Counted from the first letter of the stretch, positions 37,279 to 49,515 are shown. The stretch is 64,000 bases of DNA from Heterocephalus glaber (GCF_000247695.1 NW_004624801.1:310001-374000), one strand, 5' to 3'. The notes: generated by a model from the letters alone, not told the origin. Translations and numbers: made by a program.

Positions 37279-38580
37279 ACACATATGATATAAGTGAAAC
37301 TCAAATGTATTACATTTGGTGACTGTCCTATATTCAACTGCAATATATGAATGAGGGATGTATTTATGCTTAGTTGGTAGAAAAATTGTTGTTATATCAG
37401 GTGGCTACAGCAAATTATTATTTTTTTGCTGAATATCATAACACAATCACAAGAAAGAGGCACAGAAAAACTTGTTGGTATGGTTCTTTACAAATACTTA
37501 CAAACAAAACACTCTTGAAAGAGTCAAATATACTCTCTTCTTGTTCCTAATTATTTACAATGACAGCTTCCAGTCTACTTAGTTTTTCCAGGACCCTGTG
37601 TGAAGGAAATCTATATGCTTCTTAAGAACATTGTATTGAAAAAAACCAGAGAACACCATTGTTTTTGAATTCATGTACAATGATGGGCCATGAAGAAAAA
37701 AAGTAGTGATTTTCAGCTTACCATCTGTCATGAAAACAACATGGTAATGATGATAAAATACTAACAATAGTAGTAGAATCTTTGCAGCAGCCCTCAGAGG
37801 TCATCATATTAAAGTAAGTACGTGAAAAAAAAAAGAAGAGAGAATAGAGTATCATGGTGAATGTCTCAAGACTGAACATCCAAGTCCAGGAGGGCTAAAA
37901 AGTAACTCATAGTCATTTCTCTATTATAATCACTTCAATTATGTGACTCTAAGAGGATATATTCATGTAGAAGTTTCAAAAATTGATCCAAAAATTTTAT
38001 GTCTAATAGACCAAATCGCATTTGAGAAAATTTCTACCATTTCAGTTGTGCCAAAGACATCACAGTACAAATAACTCCAGAGGGAGGGGTCCTTAAGAAG
38101 ATATTCTCAACTCTCGGTGCCATGTTTGCAAAATGAAACAAAACAAAAATCAGGGGAAGAGGATTGAAGGAATTTGTTCATGGATCTTTGATATATATTT
38201 AACTTTAAAAATAACTAAATGTTCTCTTTAAAATTTTTAAATTTTGAATATGAAGGATTTAGAAGACTCTTGTTTGTGGTAATCAACTTCTTGTTTCCAT
38301 TTTATTAGAGTACATACTGAAACTCAAGCTTTGACCAAAATTAATGGACTTCTTTTATTTCTTTGAAATGTCTGATGAATTTTTCTCCTAAATTATCTCA
38401 TAAGATACGAGAATTTACTACTTCTAAAATCCACCCACCTCTCTTCATTTTGATTTTTACACTCTGTTGTTTTTCTCTCTTGGAAGCAACTCTGCAATTT
38501 GTACCCACATATGCCACATGAATGGATTTTCTATGGAACTAGAGTCATTATGTGACAACCTAAGTGTTAGGAAAAATAGA
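37279..38580. other. intergenic DNA, no gene recognised
   Basis: AT-rich unique-looking DNA. No ORF or repeat of note. Confidence 0.35.
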
Positions 38581-38583
38581 AAC

Positions 38584-38662
38584 TCAGGCCCTGGGATGTA
38601 GCTCAGTGGTGCTGCGCCTGCCTGGCAAGTGCAAGGTCCTGAGTTCAATCCCCAGTAGATCG
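38584..38662 (+). mobile_element. ID-type SINE
   Basis: GGCCCTGGGATGTAGCTCAG, CTGGCAAGTGCAAGGTCCTG and AGTTCAATCCCCAGTA are the tRNA-like unit. There is almost no A tail and no clear flanking duplication. Confidence 0.85.
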
Positions 38663-38669
38663 AAGTCTC

Positions 38670-39625
38670 TTAACAAATCAGTATTTTCATGGTTTGACTT
38701 TGGGCTTAGCAATTTGTACCATTAACAGTACATTTGCATACCTAGTGCAGGAGATTTAATGATGAGATGAACTCATTTGTCTTGCTGTTAAAGAAAATGT
38801 TCAAATGAACTGAAGTCCAAAAACCCTACTTACTTATTATTGGAGTTTTGATATTAAGACTGACAATTTAACCTACTAAGGGGATTTGATTACACTTATA
38901 AGTAGATATAATGGAGTTCATGGAGAAAAGACCAAGCTTACATTGATTTTTAGGAATTTCTAGTAAGAGTAAGTCTGTGGTGACTTTGCAGTTAGGTTCA
39001 TAGAGGTAGTTTGTCAGAGTTTGCCTTCTGTGAGGCATGACACTAAAAGAGGAACAGGTAAATGGGAGTGGACACATGCATTCTACTTGTTTTTCCTTAT
39101 TAAATCCACTAAGGGAATTTCCCTGAACTTCTCCCACTAGAGAATTTATATTGATTTAGAATTATTTCTATATTCACTCATTTAATAAAGAATAAAATAT
39201 TATATGAATAATTTAGGATTTTTTTTATCCTAATGAGTCGAGATATGGAATTGCAACATCTGTGCGCACAGAAGAGCTTTGACCCAGTGCTTGTTGTAGA
39301 CCCTCAGTAAACAGAAGATCAAAATTCCCTGAGGGCCTCAATGGAGATTACAAACTGTAGCAACAATGAAAAAGGGAGCTATGTCTTTTTTATACTCTTT
39401 AATACTTCTTATTAGGGTTTTGTTCTTTATCGTGAAATAATACCCAGGGAAACATAAAAGAATGATAAACAAGACACATACAAAAATAAAAGTAAATCAT
39501 AATCACATTAATTAGGTCATTGTTGTACATATACATAATTAGAGCAGAGATATAAAGCCTGATCCACTAAAAATACTATCGGGAGACCATCCAGACATGG
39601 AGTACCAGCGACTCCAACTGGTTTC
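38670..39625. other. intergenic DNA, no gene recognised
   Basis: AT-rich sequence; nothing beyond short ORFs. Confidence 0.35.
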
Positions 39626-39630
39626 AACCC

Positions 39631-39649
39631 TTCTTTCCTTCCTTCCTTC

Positions 39650-39703
<54 letters not shown>

Positions 39704-39712
39704 CTCTTTCTG
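39631..39712. repeat. (TTTC)n microsatellite
   Basis: TTCC units pass into a long TTTC run. A shorter antisense ID-like piece (CCAGGGCCTGGCAAATGCTC) follows at about 39725-39770. Confidence 0.95.
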
Positions 39713-39835
39713 TTTTTTTCTCTATCCAGGGCCTGGCAAATGCTCTGCCTGGGAATTATGCCCGTAGCCATTTTTGACCGTTGCTATATTTAATTTGTGC
39801 TACACAAATAAAATGAAAGGATTTTTGAGTCACAC

Positions 39836-39883
39836 ATTTTTTTGAGATGTATCTCATTAAGTTCCCCAGGCTGGCCTTGGACT
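39836..39883 (-). mobile_element. B1-type SINE, interrupted by the assembly gap
   Basis: TTTTTTTGAGATGTATCTCA and CCCCAGGCTGGCCTTGGACT are the antisense B1 end. The element runs into the Ns, so its length is unknown. Confidence 0.8.
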
Positions 39884-39983
39884 NNNNNNNNNNNNNNNNN
39901 NNNNNNNNNNNNNNNNNNNNNNNNNNNNNNNNNNNNNNNNNNNNNNNNNNNNNNNNNNNNNNNNNNNNNNNNNNNNNNNNNNN
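39884..39983. other. assembly gap of 100 Ns
   Basis: There are exactly 100 Ns, a size commonly used as a placeholder for gaps of unknown length. It sits between a B1 SINE and a CTTT microsatellite, so the true sequence probably contains more of both. Open frames drawn through the Ns are meaningless. Confidence 0.95.
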
Positions 39984-40029
<46 letters not shown>

Positions 40030-40106
40030 CTCTTTCTCTTTCTTTGTTTCTTTCTCTCTCTCTTTCTTTCTCTCTTTCTGTCTCTTTCTCTTTCTTCCTT
40101 TCTTTT
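39984..40106. repeat. (CTTT)n microsatellite
   Basis: A CTTT run degrading into CTCT/TTTCTC units. It abuts the gap. Confidence 0.95.
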
Positions 40107-40321
40107 TATCTCATATATGTGCATATCAATGACCTTTTTTGTCTATCATGAACCATTTTACATGATTTTTATTTAAGAAAAATTGAGTACAGAATTATTA
40201 CTTTCCCCATAATTGAGAGGTTTCCTTGTTTGTTTTTACTGCCTCTTAAATTTTACATCTGAAATAAATAATGCCTTACTTCTCTCATCCTAATTTTAGT
40301 CCTGAAGACAAATATGGAAAG

Positions 40322-40535
40322 ACACAGCTGAGTGTGGTGGCACTGGCTTAGAATTCTAGTACTCTGCAAGGATGAGATGGGAGGATCACATCTTAGAGCC
40401 CAGCCTGGGCAACGATATCTTATCTCTAAATAAAATATTTTTTAAAAAGCTAGGGATACAGCTCAATTCAAATGCCTTGAGTTCAATCCTTAGTGCCACA
40501 GAAAGAAAGAAAGAATAAAAGAAAGAAAGAAAGAA
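40322..40535 (+). mobile_element. B1+ID dimeric SINE with AAAG tail
   Basis: AGCTGAGTGTGGTGGCACTG and GCCCAGCCTGGGCAAC (B1-like), a short linker, then TAGGGATACAGCTCAATTC and GAGTTCAATCCTTAGTGCC (ID-like), followed by an AAAG microsatellite tail. Confidence 0.85.
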
Positions 40536-40539
40536 GAAA

Positions 40540-41300
40540 AGCTGATGAGATCTAAAATATATTTATAAACACATATAGATTGTGTTTCTGAAAGAAGTGA
40601 AATCATACACTAGTATCATCTGCATTCAAAGTTAAATGAAGTTAATAGACAAATTTTAGGACATAATTTGTGTTATGAAACAATCCAATTTGTTCAGTTA
40701 TTTGTTGTTTTTGATGTTTCTTTTCAATAATTATAGATTCCTAAGTACAGCAGTTAATTGTCACTAATGAGGTTAAGTTCAAGATACATTGTGTTCAAGC
40801 AACACAAAGTTCAGTATTTTCCTAAATGTTTAACCGGCTCTCAGGTCCCTCTGGAGATGAGCAAGCTCAACACAGCCTACTTGTAGGTTTGCTAAAATCT
40901 AGAAAGTATACAGTGATGAAAAACAGGTCAAAACTTAATCTCCATAGAATCAGTTTTACATTCATTAATTGTAATCACTGATATTCATAATAACCTTAAT
41001 TCTTTTTTATAAGCTCACTTGAAAGCCACTTATTTTTAACATGTTAAGAGTGACTAATCAAAACATGTCAACTGTAATTAGTTTGAACAGAAAACATTTC
41101 TTGTTTGAATACACATTTTGCAATCATTATATCATTCATTCTAAAATGAATGGATGAGCATTTTACCTCTTCTGTAATGAGAAGGAACAAATACTTAAAT
41201 TGTTCATGAAATTTACTCAAACTCCAAGAATCAAAGACAGGGAATAGCAATCGCACTTTTTTTGCTCAATTTAACCTGATGTTCCAGTGCATTATTCCAG
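40540..41300. other. intergenic DNA, no gene recognised
   Basis: AT-rich unique-looking DNA with no ORF or repeat of note. Confidence 0.35.
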
Positions 41301-41545
41301 GCTAGGGTTCAGATGACTTTTCTATAAAGAACCAGAGAGTGAGTATTTCAGACTGTGTGGGACACAGGGCCTCTCTGTCTCACTCACTCATCCTGCCACC
41401 ATAGTTAGAAAGCTACTTATTTCTGTAAACAAATGAGTGTGGCTGCTTTCCAGTAAAACAGTGAAATTCACAGAATTTGAATGTCATAAAATTTTTCCAA
41501 GTCGTAAAACAGTGCTTACCTTTTTACTCTTTTCCTGCCTTAAAA
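41300..41545 (+). mobile_element. MER5-type hAT (Charlie) element
   Basis: CTTTTCTATAAAGAACCAGA, TATTTCAGACTGTGTGGGAC, GAGTGTGGCTGCTTTCCAGT and GAATTTGAATGTCATAAAAT follow the MER5 order. It is an ancient nonautonomous DNA transposon without coding capacity. Confidence 0.7.
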
Positions 41546-43355
41546 ATACAATAACGAGGTAATATAGATTTTAGGCCTGGTTTTGCCTATGGGAATAGTT
41601 GTAGATTTTTATTCCAGGGCCCTGTGAAGTGTGGCATTTTTGATTTAAAATCTCAGAAATACCCAGTGTTTTCTTTTCTATGAGCCTAGTGGTATACAGG
41701 ATATCCTTCTGTAAAACATTGTCTCTGTTTTGGGTCATTTTCCAGATAAAGACACTTGCCCATCAATAATGCTCAATCTTGTATTATTTTTTTAAATGAG
41801 ATATAGATACCTTGTGAGCAAGGAGCTATGTTTCTGGTGTTATTTCACACAAATAATTGTTTTTTGAAGAGTTGGCCTTTTAAAGAAAAATTTCCCATTG
41901 ATACTATTTCTCAATGTCATTATTTTTTTTCCTGTGTTGCTCTTTTCCATTTTAATTCAGCTTTTCATTAACACCTCTACATAATCAATAATATTCAAAG
42001 ATCCACAAGACAGCTCTTCCAGAGATCTGGAGATTTGAGCCCCATCATCAAGAAGCATCCTAAAGGCTTTTCTAGAGTTACCTATGCATGGACACCAGAA
42101 GGATGAGGAGTCTCCTCGGTGGGTTATGGTCACAGCAGCAGCCCTGTCACATCAGCACCGCTAGGCTCCACAGCCACTCAGGCCATCCATGGCCAACGGC
42201 AAATGCCCCACATCTACTTGCAGTGTAATAATCAATGTCCTGATCTGCAGCTGATCAAAGTTCCCAGAGAAGAAAAGAGAATGAGGAAAGGGATGAGGTC
42301 AGAGATCCGAGTAGATCACCTATTCTGCCCACTCTCTGCTGACCCAGGGAATTCCCTACAGAGAGCTCAGTTTACTTTTCACCTGCTTAGGAAATCTTCC
42401 TGCATTCCGTAGAAAAATAAATCAGAGCACTTGGCCTGATGAAAGGCAATAGTATCGGGGACAAGCTTTGTTTTAGTTTGATTTTTGATGACTGAAGTCA
42501 CTGCAGTGGCTTTTATTTGCTCATAACTCTGGAGCCAGGGTCTCTGACCTTTAAGCCATCCTTCTTATCGAGTTAAGGTTGGGACAAAATGCTTGTCATT
42601 CTAACTTGTCAGCCAGATTCAAACCATCCCAAACCAAACACACATGGCTGCTTCCTTCAGGCCATCAGTTGGGATGATTTTTCCATGATATACTAAACAT
42701 TTAGATACTTTTGAAAGAACACTCACCAGCCAGTACATCTCCTTTCTAACCAGAATGTTGCTGAGGTCATCCGTAGTGACTTGAGAACGTGTCCTTTAAA
42801 GAGAATGCTTTTAGACCAGAAGCATTAGTTATGGAGGTTGTCATTGTTGTTATTCCTCCAAGGAAGAGAATAAAAGTGTAATCACACTAGGTCATGTGTA
42901 AATTTATGCTGTTTTTACTGGCTCTTAACCCTTTTCCTTCCAGGAATTGTTAAGTTCCTTTGCAGTCGTATATCAGCAGTTGGGTATGTTCTCACCAAAC
43001 ATGACTGTTTGACGGCAAGGCCCCTCAGTAGACCAACAGAATAAAAGTCAGGTCCTGTAACTGATTCCCTGGAAATTACGTAAGAGAAATAAATACCCCG
43101 GTATTTGCACAAAGGAAATTATGAAATTCCCAACAAACTTGAATTCATAGACTCTTAAATTCTCCTGTGAGAAAAAATTTTACTTGGTCTCAAGGGGTCT
43201 TTCGTACAGTTAGGAATAAAACCTTTTGTAAGGAAGATCTCTGATTCCTAGACTGCTCGAAATGGGCTGCAGTTCAGCCAGGCTTCTGTTGGAGACTCGG
43301 AAAGAGGCCAGGAGACAAGACAAAGCTCAGAGCATCTGTCCATGCATAGATTTCC
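41546..43355. other. intergenic DNA, possible degraded LTR at 42476-42640
   Basis: Mostly unrecognised. About 42476-42640 has a weak antisense-LTR-like layout (GGCTTTTATTTGCTCATAAC, CTCTGGAGCCAGG), but the match is too poor to assign. A 97-codon open frame (42119-42412) has no known domain. Confidence 0.3.
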
Positions 43356-43357
43356 TC

Positions 43358-43364
43358 CCTTTCT

Positions 43365-43412
<48 letters not shown>
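43358..43412. repeat. (CT)n microsatellite
   Basis: TCTCCCTC units pass into an uninterrupted CT run of about 17 units. Confidence 0.95.
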
Positions 43413-43413
<1 letters not shown>

Positions 43414-44403
43414 TTATTTAATGGTGAATAAGTGAAATCACAGAGAATTAGTTTGCACTATGAAGAAGCAATTCCAAAAGTATTTCAGTGTTTTTCTTTT
43501 TCTTGTCTTTTTCTCTTTCAGATTGCACTGGTTCATTTTATGGTATCAAGTGCTCCTGGTCTTTTCTGGCATGTTGCTTTGATAAGTGAAGTGTTTGAAT
43601 GGAGCTGGTGAAACTGAGATCACATAGGCTTGAGCTGCATGTCTAGAGATGGATAAAATGCTAACTTGTGGTAGTAATACAATCCGAAGAGCGCTGCCTG
43701 GATCACCAGCAATGTTTGCATCCTTTTAGAGGACTTGAAATAATATACGGACCATGGAGAAGGAAAGTAAGCAAAGTAAGTAAGGAATGCATGCAGGAAG
43801 GAGACAGAAAACAGTAAAAATGAATATCGGTGCTTAATTCACTTAATTCCCGAGCCTGTGATTAATGAAATTTGTATTAATTTCCGGTATATTGCCTGGA
43901 TTTCAAAACTATGGACAACATAAATCTGTTTTGATAACTGATGCCGGCTCCAGGTGAATGCTCAGATTACTTCTCAAAAGGAACACAGAGAATAATTTTC
44001 CTATTCTCTATCCACAGGAAACTGTTTAAATTGTCTGTTCTTAGCTCATGCTTCACTGAACTTTTGAAGCTATTTAGCCTCAGAGCTTTATAGACTTAAC
44101 TACTTTCCAAAAAGTCTGAGAGAGTTGATAATATCTCGTTGGAATTTTTCATGTTTTTAGTGTATAAGAAATGTGTGTGTGATGGGTGGGTAGATGAGTT
44201 TCTAAAATTGCAAATTGTGAAATGTAACTGGACTTTCATCATGATCAATTCAGAATCATGGAAGCAATTTACTGAGAAAGGGAATCTTAGAGCTGACCAC
44301 AGCTCTTCTGTCAGAACATAGAACTGCAAATCAAAACTTAGCCTTCTTTCCTCTCTTGGGAGATTTTTTGGTGTGTCATTGCTGGGTCAACAGATAAAAC
44401 TCC
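43413..44403. other. intergenic DNA, no gene recognised
   Basis: AT-rich DNA with small ORFs on both strands around 44096-44329; no motif recognised. Confidence 0.35.
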
Positions 44404-44437
<34 letters not shown>

Positions 44438-44458
44438 CACGCGCGTGCGCGCACACAT
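44404..44458. repeat. (TG)n(CG)n tract with 20-bp palindrome
   Basis: About 14 TG units run into GCGCGCAC GCGCGTGCGCGC and CACACA. The 20 bp at 44433-44452 form a perfect palindrome. The whole tract alternates purine and pyrimidine, the classic Z-DNA-prone composition. Confidence 0.95.
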
Positions 44459-44459
44459 G

Positions 44460-45506
44460 TTTTTATATACTCAGAATTTGCTTTTTGGCAGCTAATCCAT
44501 TGAACTTTTTCTTCCTTCAGTTATTATTCAGTAAGGAGGCACATATTTTATGTAAAAATAATATTCAATAAATGTAATTGCTTCAGGGTCTGATGTTTGC
44601 AGAAGTGGGATATATATCATTATTTTTTCAAGGTTTTTTAAAAGCACTATTACATGTGCTTTCAAATACATAAACAAGGTTTAATCTCACTAAACGTGAA
44701 AGCAAACACTCCTAATTGATTTTTTCCCGTGTTGACTTAGCAGTTACCGTATGAGTCTTCATGTATTTAAGTTTACAAGCAGGGAAATGGCAGACTGGAA
44801 AAAGGCATTATTTATTGTGTCAGTTCCTGCCTCTCTAAAGCTTGGTGACTCAGTTATGCAAACCATACAAAAGAATAGGTCAGAATAAATACTAGTTTTG
44901 AAATAAAATCTTTGCTGATAACAAGATCACAAGCTTAAATACTGGTAACAGAATTTAGGCCTGTGTTATAAATTTAGATATTATTGCTAACCCTAGAAAC
45001 CATTTCTAAAATGCTTGTTTATAGTGATCATTGATTCAAATTCTATTACACTTAAAATGAATGGGTTTTAGCTTAAATTCAAATGAAGAAGAAATATATG
45101 GATCTGATCTTGACAAGTACATTTAAATATTTAACTGTCTATAAGACAAGTAGTGGCATAATCTAGATATTCTCCTAAATTCATATGATGTTATTAATGT
45201 TGTTATATTATCATTCATTACTAATGTTATTGGTGGTAGTTAGGTACAATATTTTATTTTTGCACTGCTTTAATGCAAGTTCATAAATTTATCAGAAGAC
45301 CGAAATATTTATCAATTGAGGATATGTGTCTGCAGAGTGGAAATTGGACAATGACGGAGGAAAATTTCAATCCAATCCACAGATCATGATTGAATTTATA
45401 TTTAAAATGAAAAACTTGCTCACAAAAAATTTGAGTTAAATGTTTAGAAAGGGATATTGTATAAAGAGTGAAAAATCAACCTCCAAACTTTCTATGTTAT
45501 AGAGTG
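44460..45506. other. intergenic DNA, no gene recognised
   Basis: AT-rich unique-looking DNA up to the L1 target-site duplication at 45507. Confidence 0.35.
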
Positions 45507-45519
45507 AAGAAATAATTTA

Positions 45520-46345
45520 GTGCTCTATTGTATAAAAAAACAAACAAACACATCTTTATCCAGTCTCCAGTTGATGGACAATTGGGCTGTTTCCAAGTTT
45601 TAGCTATTACAAACTGTGCCACTATAAATATGGGTGAGCATTTATCACTGTGGTATGATTCTTTTAATTCTTTTGGGAAGATCCCCAGCATGGGAATAGC
45701 TGGGTCAAATGGGACCTCTAATCCTAGTTGTTGAAGGTATCTCCATACTGATTTCCACAGTGGGTGCACCAGTCTGCACTCCCAACAATGAAGAAGGGTT
45801 CCTTTCTCCCCACAGCATTTGTTATTGGTTGATTTCTTGATAGCAGCCACTCTTTCTGGGGTGAGGTGGAATCTCAGCGTTGTTTTCATCTGCATCTCTC
45901 AAATGACCAGTGATGAGCCATAAAAAATGAGAAACTAGAGAGATATTTACAGCTTAGTGGATGCACATTGAGGCCATACTCTTAAGTGTAATAAATAGGA
46001 CACACATGTGTAAATACCAAATAGTTTCTCTGGTGTGAAAAACTAAAAGTGTAAATAAGGATCAAAATGTATAATTGATATTGTGAAATAGGAAGAAAAC
46101 TTCTAAAGGAGTAGGGGAAATTGGAGGGGTAGGGGAAAGGAAAGAAGGAAAAGAAAAAGTTATGAGAAAAGGAAAAAATGGAAACAAAGTCTTTGTAAAT
46201 AAGCAAGGGCGGAGGGGGTGAAGGGAGGGCAGGGAAATGGGCAAAAATAAGAACCAAGATACATCAAGTACAGGTACAAGTACCCAGTGATAAATGTAAC
46301 TGTATTGTATACCTAAAATGTTCCAATAAACCTAATGGAAGAAAA
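45520..46345. mobile_element. 5'-inverted (twin-primed) L1 insertion with 13-bp target-site duplication
   Basis: The 5' part (45520-about 45914) is antisense L1 3'-region sequence. The 3' part (about 45915-46345) is sense, starting at GCCATAAAAAATGAGAAAC and running through the G-rich 3' UTR to an A-rich end. AAGAAATAATTTA flanks the whole at 45507-45519 and 46346-46358. The inverted and direct parts meet on the L1 map within a few bases of each other. This is the hallmark of a single insertion with 5' inversion. Confidence 0.92.
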
Positions 46346-46358
46346 AAGAAATAATTTA

Positions 46359-47244
46359 AGGGGAACTTGTCTGAGCAGATTTGCTATGAAAAATTATATT
46401 TTACAGAAAGCAGAGGGGGAAATACTGGATTTGAAATCATTTAAGCTTAAAATTCATATCGACAGTACCCATACTCATGAGGAGGTTTCTGTATCTTTAT
46501 TTTTTAATTAAAATTGGGATTTGGGAAATCATATTGAGAAAAAAACAAAATAAAATGTTAAGCTACAGAAGAGGAATTGGAAAAACAAAGCCAATCAGAT
46601 TAATGTTCCAACTGCTATATTTCTATTTCTTATCCCTCTGGTTTTCACAGACTCCTCCTCCCTTTGTGACGAAGAAAATGCCAACTCATCATCTTTGTGT
46701 TAAGAGTCTAAGATCTGACCCAGATTTAATGATGAATCCTAATATCTCTTTAAGAAATTCATGAATTACTAAAATATTGATAATCACTTAGAAAACATAC
46801 TTTACTTTTCTTCCTTAGTCAATCTGTACTTCCAGATATACCTGCAATATGTCCCCAGATTCCTCAGATATTTACCTTATTTACCTTTATTTACCTCTTC
46901 ATTTAGTATTTTAGTATTAATCAAATGCAACAATAGACTTCTTTGTTATTTAAGGGCTTATTGTATTACATGGCTTATTCTTCTGACTCAATTATTTACT
47001 GATATATTTCATCATTAATAGCTGCAGCAGCAGTACTATAAATAACTGATTGTTCAGGTGATCACTATGTTCTAGGGAATTTATATATATATATATATAT
47101 ATTAATTCTCATCTCTGTAACAATGGTTTCCAGCTAGTAAATGGCAGATCAAGTTTCCAAACATAGAGCAGGGTGACTTAATTCCGAATTCCTCCACAGT
47201 GAACAATGCTACAGGTACCAGGTACCATCATCATCAAAGTTGCA
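46359..47244. other. intergenic DNA with a (TA)n run
   Basis: AT-rich sequence; an AT dinucleotide run lies at 47081-47102. No ORF of note. Confidence 0.4.
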
Positions 47245-47261
47245 CACTTTAGAATTTTCTT

Positions 47262-47350
47262 TTCTTTTTTTTTTTTTGGTACTGGGGATCGAACTCGGGA
47301 CCTTGCGCTTGCAAGGCAGGCACTGGAACCACTGAGCTAAATCCCCTGCC
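47262..47350 (-). mobile_element. ID-type SINE with perfect 17-bp target-site duplication
   Basis: A poly-T start, GGTACTGGGGATCGAACTCG, CTTGCGCTTGCAAGGCAGGC and CCACTGAGCTAAATCCCC. CACTTTAGAATTTTCTT is repeated exactly at 47245-47261 and 47351-47367. Confidence 0.97.
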
Positions 47351-47367
47351 CACTTTAGAATTTTCTT

Positions 47368-48735
47368 GAAATTCTATATGTTGGGATTTAATGTGAAAGA
47401 ATTGCAATTAAAAAGTTTTTAAGAGCTTACAATGTTTGACCATGCAATTTCACATCTAGAAATGGATTCTAAAAAAATTGTAAAAGATGAGGAAAAACAT
47501 TAATCTATACAGATAGTTAATGCAACTCTAGAAAAATGAAAGTAAAAAAAGAACGTAAAGATATAAAAATATGTGAGGATTATCATTCATATATATTATG
47601 GAGATATATATGTTCATTAAAATGTATGTTTTCAAATGTTTTTAATTTCATGCCAAATACACAAATATAAAAATATGACATTCATTAAATCATATGATAA
47701 TTTATCTTAAATTTATAAAACATAAATGACTTAAAAATAGAAGCAGAAATATAGGGAATACAAGAGATAAATAAAATTATTTATAATGGTTGCTTCCCAA
47801 TTATAGGAATATATTTATTTTATTTTCTACATTTTCTCACATTATTCTACATTTTTAAATGCCTTTAAAATCTTTACATAATACATTTTTCACAGTGAGA
47901 ATAATTGCTTTGATTTAAAAAGACCTAAAATATACTTTTAAAAAATCCTACACATGGTTGAAGTCCACATCCCAAAAGCTACAGGACCGACCAGGCATAC
48001 AGCCTTTTTTTCATCTGTATCACTACAGTGATGCTCACATTATTCAAAAGATGTTTTGTATTTTCTTTGTAGCTTGTGGAATATTTCATAAATATCTATG
48101 ATAGTACTTAGGCTTGGCTGTCTGAAGTCTTTGTGTTCTTTGTTATCATCATTATTGTTGTTAGTTTTGGAAAAAAGCCAGTCTGCATGACTCTTACAGT
48201 CTTTCAGTGAGATTTTACTAAGGCAAGGAGACATTCTTACAGGTGCTTTTAACACTGAATTGAGTTTCTAATTGTAGCATATCTTCCTGGAAAGTATTGC
48301 TCATTGTGTCGGGGAGCGGGCTATAGATGTTTGAGGTAGGCTCATCTTTCCTAAGGGCTAAAAAAAGTGATTTTCTTTTAGAACCTGCTATTTCTAAGGA
48401 ATATTTTCTCATCTCCTCTTCTTCCTCTTTCCTTCCTACTTTCCTCCTTCATTTTCCTTGTTTCAACTTATAAATGTCCATGTAATGCAGAACTGCAATG
48501 TAGCATGTCTGGGAAAACACAATAGCAGCACTTTGCTTCTTGAAAAGCTCTCAATACATGTTAGCTTATTATTGGTCTTCTTATTATTTCATCACTATTA
48601 TTAAATGATATTACTAAGCCTCCAATAATGAAGGTTGCTTCTTCCCAGTGGCCATGACTAGTGGGCATGATAATTGCTATTTTTCTCAGTTGGTTCCTCC
48701 TCCAGCCACAGAGCTGTGTTAAAGCAGCCCTACCT
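47368..48735. other. intergenic DNA, no gene recognised
   Basis: Very AT-rich, especially 47.5-47.9 kb; no credible ORF or recognisable element. Confidence 0.35.
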
Positions 48736-48738
48736 GGA

Positions 48739-49515
48739 TGTTATGGTTTATATCTAGATGTCCTCCAAAGCCTTATGAGCTCATGGGTGAGGCTTTTGGG
48801 AGATGATTGGGTCATGGGAGGTGTGTTAATTACTTTCCTCTCCTTGCTGGGATAAAATACCTGTCACCCAAAGTTAAAGGGGAAAGGTTTATTTAGCTTA
48901 TAGTCCGTAGAGGTTTTCAGTCTATAATCAACTGGCTCCAAGGAAGGGTGACAGAGGGGCAACAGTTCATGGTGATGAAAGACAGCAAAAGTAACAAGGG
49001 ACTTTAACAGTGACTTTCTGCCCCTTTTATTTTATTCAGACTACCAGGAGTAGAGCGATGCCAAACCAATCACTCACATGTAGTGATTTAGTAATCACAT
49101 GCCTTTAATTCCAGCATCACACACTCTAGATTCAGCCACCTTCAAAATAGCCCCACCTCATTTGCATGAGGCTTTAGGGGGACATCTAAACACAAGCCAT
49201 AATGAGGGGTGATACACATTAGTGGATTTCTCTGCAAAGGGGTTTATAGCTCAATGTGATGTTGGGAGGTGAAGGCTGGTCAGAGGCAATGGGTCACTGG
49301 GGGCATGGCCTGGAAGAGTATAGCTCTCTCCCTTCTGCATTCACTCTTTCTGTTTCCAGCTGCCATGCCATGAGCTCTTTCTCCTCTGCCGTGCCTCCCG
49401 GGCTTGGAACCAGGTGAATAGGGTCTGAAACTTCTACAAACTGTGAGCTAAAATAAACCTCCCTTTCCACTTTAAGTTGTGAGTGTTGGGTTTTGTGAAA
49501 GTGACTAAGACATTG
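48739..49515 (+). mobile_element. MaLR/ORR1-like LTR interrupted by a related LTR
   Basis: TGTTATGGTTTATATCTAGA with GTCCTCCAAAGCCTTATGAG begins the element. After an interruption it resumes near 49206 with TGGGTCACTGGGGGCATGG, CTGTTTCCAGCTGCCATGCC and AAAATAAACCTCCCTTTCCA, ending near GTGACTAAGACA. The AATAAA is the probable LTR poly(A) signal. There is no coding sequence. Confidence 0.7.
48824..49205 (-). mobile_element. related LTR nested in opposite orientation
   Basis: It begins TGTTAATTACTTTCCTCTCC and ends ACATCTAAACACAAGCCATA. The reverse complement of its end (TTATGGCTTGTGTTTAGATG) matches the start of the surrounding LTR. This makes it a related element inserted later in antisense orientation. 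Confidence 0.65.

Noticed and set aside
39756..40176. open frames running through the N block
   Set aside because: They are made of Ns and CTTT/AAAG microsatellite translation (Lys/Arg/Glu or Phe/Leu/Ser repeats).
45497..45895. 132-codon minus-strand open frame
   Set aside because: It is the inverted part of the twin-primed L1 insertion.
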